From assembly GCA_963971425.1 (NCBI GenBank), contig OZ020518.1, positions 325,001 to 389,000 of the forward strand: a stretch of DNA of 64,000 nucleotides, written 5' to 3'. Positions 59,901 to 64,000 of the stretch are shown here, in pieces. Under the pieces are notes generated by a model. The model did not search any database, was not told the DNA's origin, and saw only the letters and a program-made list of their open reading frames with translations. Position 1 is the stretch's first letter. The number at the start of each line of letters is the position of its first letter. The position numbers and the translations under genes are program-made. This DNA comes from Bryoerythrophyllum caledonicum (Eukaryota > Streptophyta > Bryopsida > Pottiales > Pottiaceae).

Positions 59901-62819
59901 TTGCCATGCCGCAATGGCAGCATCCGAGTCATCCACTTGACTTGGAGGGACAAAATACTCTCCAGGACTCAAACTTTTAAACGTAGGCATGTCCTGGACA
60001 ATATTAGTGTCCTCAGGTTCAGATTCAGAATTTGGATCAGTGGTCCAATCTGAATCATCATCCTGAGTCTCACCATGATAGGTTGTAGGAAACATAGGGA
60101 GAATAATTTTACTATTACCCTTTCCGATAGTCAAAGTCCCTTTACCCCAATCGTCCTTGGCTTTGGCTAATGACAACCAAGGTCTGCCAAGAAGGATTGG
60201 ATACGTGGAAATGGACTCACTCACTTTAAAGACAATGTAGTCTATTTTATAATCGATTCCACCAATTATTGTATTTAATTGTATCAATTTGCCCAAAGGT
60301 TTAACTCTACTTTGATCGGCCATTCTTAAAATAATGGGAGTAGGTACTATGTTAGTTATACCCAACTCCTCCATAGTGTCAACATTCATAAGGTTAACAC
60401 TACTCCCACTATCAATTTGTACGCCATCAATTAAAGTTCCATCTATAATCACATCAACTGTAGGTGCTCCCGGATCTAAGGAAATATCATGGACATTTAC
60501 AACTTCAGGTTGAATTTTACTTGCCTCACTTCTTATTTTTGCTTTAGGAATTTTAACATTATTCTCTTCAATTGTTTTAGCTCTCTTACGAATTAATGAG
60601 GATGTTAATTCATTTTTGCAATAGGGTGATAAAGCAAGTAATTGTCTCAATGATATTTGAGGTTGTAACCTATCCAAATCTGTGAGTATATCATAAGGGT
60701 TCATTCCTACAGCTAACCTCATTATTCTATTATGTTTTCTCTTTTTTAAAGACAATGATGGTTCTTTAACTATTTTCTTTGATGGTCTATAAAAAGTAGG
60801 TTGCTCTAGTGGTTTCATAGAAGTACTTGGTTTTTCTACAATTGGAGGTTGAGGTACTTCTTTAACTGGTATAGGAATTTGTACAAATTTTGCTTGAGAG
60901 TCACTACTAGTTATTTCAACTATTTGAGGTGATGGTTTAAGCACCTCAGGTCTTTTAAGTATAATTGGTACATCTCTACCAACTATCGGTTGGGTTTTGA
61001 TTTTGCTATAGTCACTTTTAGAGCTACTAATTGGTTCTTTTTCTAAAGCTTTTCTTGCTTGTGATCTAGTAATAAAAACATCATGTGGTTCTGCTATTGC
61101 CATGTAATTAACATTTCTAGAATTAGATGACTCTACTTCTTGTATTTGTACTTTTTTCCTTACATTGGGAAATTCTGTGATAATAGCAGGGCAATAGGTA
61201 GACACATGACCAGGTTGACCACATCGACCACAAATTGGATTATATCCAACTTGTTGTTGAGGATTGGGACATTCCCTAGAATAATGCCCAGGCTCTCCGC
61301 ATCTATAACATACTATTTCCTTATTCTGATTTTGATTAGGACCTTTCCAGGTTTGATGTTGACTATGATTGTTATTCCCTCTAGGATTTCTATTATCTCC
61401 AGGCCTTGTAAAAGGTTGTTTAGACGTGACGCGGTAGGGCGGTTTTTGGTTATTAGAAGGTTGATCTTGGACTAGAGCTTTGACTTCTTTTATATTTCTA
61501 CAAGTAGTAATATCATGTCCCTTTGCCCCACAATAAGCACATTTAAGATAAGGTGCACTATTTATAGGATATCTACACTTAGTGGTTAAATGTCCATGAC
61601 CTTTGCAATTACTACACCATATATTAGTTCTTTGGTTAGTAGCTTTAGGTCTTTTATTTCTACCCTCATTAATTTGCACTGACAATTCCTTAAACTGTTT
61701 TTGTAATGCCTTCAATTCAGATTCTTCACTACTAGGAGGAGGCATTAACGCTAATGGTTGCGTCCTAGTAGGTGTAGTTCTTATACTTAAAGGCGGTTCA
61801 TTAAGTATTGCTTTAGGGTAGTAATCTCTACCACGATTATCCATTCCAATTTGATTAGGAATATTTAAAAGATAGGGATCATGGTATTGAGGATTATTTT
61901 GTAACATATTGGATCGCTGCATAGCAGCTTCCCAATTTCGTGCAGCTTCATAAGCTTCATTTAAAGTTGCAGGATTGGACAATTTTACTTGATAGATACA
62001 CATAGGTTCTAACAATCCCCTAGTAAAAGTATTAACAATCCAAGGTTCAGGCATTCCATGATCACGCCATCGGTTTAACAAATTCCTAAGACGAGTATAA
62101 TACCCTGCGATGGTCTCTGTAGGGTACATTTGAAAACTCTGTAATTGGTCTTGCAAAGTATTGTGGTACGCTTGCGGTCTAAACCTAGCTAAAAATGCAT
62201 CTTTTAAAGCATCCCAATTAGCAGGTTTAGGATTTAAAGCAACATACCATCTTTGAGCTTCCCCTACTAGATTTCCAGGGAAACTAGTTATGTATTTATC
62301 AACAGGTAAGTCATTTGCCGTAGCAACCACCTGAAATCTCTCCAAATATGAGTTTGGATCTTCTCCTAAGTCACCATAAAATATGGGAAAAGGAGCTATA
62401 TTTAACATTCTATGATGTGCCATATTAACAAAATTATTTCTAACTGCTTCAGGAGTAGGAGGGGTTGAAGGTGATGAACTCTCGGTAGAACTTGAGGAAG
62501 ATGAAAAAGTTGGAGAACTAGTAGAAAAAGGAAGTAATCTACGAGGTGGGGACCATCTAGATGACTCCGACGATGATGATGATTTGTTTTCTTCTTCCTT
62601 TCTACTACTACTATTACTAGCACTTCCTCTCGAGGTACTACGGAGTTTTCAGTCTTCATATGGAACTCTATTTTCTAAGTTTCTAGGAGAAGGTGTAACA
62701 TTAAAGATGGGATTGATTGTTAAGAATCTGAGTCCTTCCCACCTTTCTGCCCTTCTTCTATAACGTTCCGCTCGTGCTAATTTTTGTTCTTCTACTTTTC
62801 CTTTTCCCTTAGGTGACAT
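56976..62819 (-). CDS. gag-pol: Gag-Pol polyprotein of the Gypsy element
   Basis: 1,815 codons are open from the internal ATG 62423. The same frame extends upstream to ATG 62819 (basic MSPKGKGKVEEQK start) but is broken by one TGA at 62649-62651. Positions from Met 62423: retrotransposon gag about 10-170; four CCHC zinc knuckles at 270-283, 295-308, 372-385 and 398-411; aspartic protease with DSGSS at 671-675; reverse transcriptase about 960-1160, catalytic motif FLDD (1102-1105) instead of the usual YVDD or YLDD; RNase H about 1245-1365 with D1251, E1292 and D1318 visible; integrase zinc finger HHCC at 1465, 1472, 1503 and 1506; integrase DDE at D1535, D1597 and E1633 (35-residue spacing); GPY near 1777. 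Gag and Pol share one frame, so no frameshift is needed. All enzymatic residues are present, so the element may be recently or still active apart from the TGA. Confidence 0.9.
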
Positions 62820-62877
62820 TGACAGTTGCCATATGTAAAAGGATCTCTAACTCTCTTAAGCTAAAAACTCACTTATG

Positions 62878-63451
62878 TTAATGAAGACAAAGATATAATC
62901 CTTCCTCTGTTAATCCTATTCTCTTGAAATCTTCTTTTTTATTCCTTGGATATTTATACAAAGTTATTATATCACTCATTTCTTGTGCACTTATCCACTC
63001 ATTTGCCACCGCTTCTCCTATCTGTTCATCAATCTCAACCTCTAATTTCTCTAACAAACGAGTGTCATAGGGTGGAACATGCGCGTAGTAATTTAACTTT
63101 CCCTTTAAGTTTACAATCAATTGAGTTCTTCTATGACTAGTATTGGGCCTCACCCTTCTCATTGTATAAATATGAATAGTGATGCCATGACGTTATAGTA
63201 AAAGGTTCTACTTTAAGAATAAAAGGTAATGGCTCCACTATTAACTCTCTAGGATATTGAAATCTGGTTAAAAGATGATTAATAATAATGTTTGTTTTTG
63301 GACAATGCTTATGTTCTTCTCTTAAGTGTTCTATTTCTTGACTTAAGAGATTAAACAATTTTAATTCATTGTATTTAATTTTTGAATAAACTATTAGTAA
63401 TCTTTTCAACCTAGTTCGTAATTCTTTTAAAGTTTCAACTGACGATTCCAT
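62878..63451 (-). CDS. Two overlapping small ORFs upstream of gag
   Basis: ORF B (63451-63137, 104 residues, helical and basic, starting MESSVETLKELRTRLKRLL) overlaps ORF C (63162-62878, 94 residues, containing LLEKLEVEIDEQIGEAVANE) by 26 bases in a different frame. ORF C ends 58 bases before the upstream gag ATG (62819). They could be one ancestral protein of about 190 residues split by a frameshift, or two separate ORFs. An extra ORF before gag is known in Ogre/Tat-type plant Gypsy elements, whose function there is unknown. I recognise no domain. Confidence 0.45.
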
Positions 63452-63682
63452 TTCTTAAATGCATAATGTCTTTAAATCAATCTCATCAAATTCCTTAGGA
63501 TCCTTTAAAAAGAAAGTAGGTAAAAATAAATGTTAAAGAAATAAAGTTTTTAAAATTAAAATTATTAAAAAAATTATAAATTAATAAATAAATAATTAAA
63601 CACCCTATTCCTTTTGACCCTATGGGTTGAGTTTGGTATTTCAACCTTCCTTTCTGAGCAAATAGAAATTGCAACTGATACT

Positions 63683-63949
63683 TTAAGTATAAATATCATT
63701 CTTGACAATTATCTCATTAAAACCCTCTCCGTTATTCCATACTTTGTTAAGAATGATTTGTTTTAACTCAAGAGGTAATGACTCAAATTTCTCCTTAAAA
63801 GACTTGTCTACTCGAGGATGAGCTCCATAGAATTGGAACCCCTGTCCGTAATAAGCAGTTTTGTAAGTTCTATACAAAGCTCCAAACAAGTATGCCCCAC
63901 CAAAGAAGTCACTCAAATTTCTCCGGTTGAACTCCCATGGAAAGGACAT
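63683..63949 (-). CDS. Small ORF further upstream in the retroelement
   Basis: 88 residues from ATG 63949, rich in aromatics (GGAYLFGALYRTYKTAYYG), then KFESLPLELKQIILNKVWNN. Same strand and same element as the ORFs behind it; separated from ORF B by about 230 bp of AT-rich DNA. No known domain. It may be part of an extra upstream ORF that starts outside the window, or chance. Confidence 0.35.
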   Translation of the reverse strand: MSFPWEFNRRNLSDFFGGAYLFGALYRTYKTAYYGQGFQFYGAHPRVDKSFKEKFESLPLELKQIILNKVWNNGEGFNEIIVKNDIYT

Positions 63950-64000
63950 GATTTCCTCAAGGAATTTTCCATATGCTTGAAATTGGTTAAATTTCTATCA

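Larger units (their letters stand above)
56930..64000 (-). mobile_element. Ty3/Gypsy retrotransposon, Athila/Tat-like, 5' part cut by window end
   Basis: Internal region of an LTR retrotransposon on the - strand: small ORFs (63949-62878), gag-pol (62819-56976) and a candidate polypurine tract. Enzyme order protease, reverse transcriptase, RNase H, integrase is that of Ty3/Gypsy. The integrase C-terminus ends soon after the GPY-type motif (RWFGPYRIL) without a chromodomain, which places it with non-chromovirus lineages such as Athila/Tat or the Phygy and Selgy lineages described from mosses and Selaginella. The primer-binding site and 5' LTR lie beyond base 64000. Confidence 0.85.

Noticed and set aside
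62402..62659. 85-codon frame overlapping the start of gag
   Set aside because: Out-of-frame shadow; the gag frame itself is open here with a Ser-rich N-terminus.

Overview
This is a gene-poor, repeat-rich stretch of a plant nuclear genome. Three things point to a land plant with swimming sperm, so a non-seed plant; a liverwort such as Marchantia would fit, but that is inference. They are a plant-type DIS3L2/SOV exoribonuclease with short GT-AG introns, a LysM receptor kinase, and a sperm-tail PG-rich repeat protein. Most of the window is transposons in various states of decay. It contains a 200-base assembly gap (46632-46831).

Layout. 1-4451: the exoribonuclease gene on the + strand, six exons, 5' end possibly outside the window. 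7112-8095: a GC-rich single-exon gene for a sperm-tail PG-rich repeat protein, with a second coding-looking exon (8757-8969) and locally duplicated DNA behind it. 10.4-12.6 kb: a satellite-like array that flips orientation, then three CACTA-type fold-back elements. 14.8-17.0 kb: a pseudogene of a DUF7869-like, probably transposon-associated, family. 17-20.2 kb: AT-rich DNA with one strong hairpin and a GATCAGAG minisatellite. 20.3-21.6 kb: coding-like fragments I cannot name. 24.6-27.0 kb (- strand): an intact intronless receptor kinase joining a LysM ectodomain to a kinase resembling L-type lectin receptor kinases, plus a duplicated fragment of its 3' end.

28.1-30.9 kb: a tRNA-derived SINE with 14-bp target duplications and a dead pogo/Tigger transposase gene with one recognisable terminal repeat. 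32.4-35.7 kb and 43.2-46.5 kb: two direct copies, about 10.77 kb apart, of an unfamiliar element with one long, now broken, gag-like reading frame; the second copy abuts another broken gag-like gene on the - strand. 50.6-54.3 kb (- strand): a frame of about 1,045 codons for an unrecognised coiled-coil protein, interrupted by one TAG near each end, with a second copy of its C-terminus downstream. 56.9-64.0 kb (- strand): most of a Ty3/Gypsy retrotransposon of the non-chromodomain (Athila/Tat-related) type with a nearly intact gag-pol frame and extra small ORFs upstream of gag; its 5' LTR lies beyond the window.

Across the mobile elements, stop codons that can be compared with a sister copy are all C-to-T or G-to-A changes, the pattern expected from deamination of methylated cytosine in silenced repeats. 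The host genes are independent of one another; I see no operon-like or clustered pathway.
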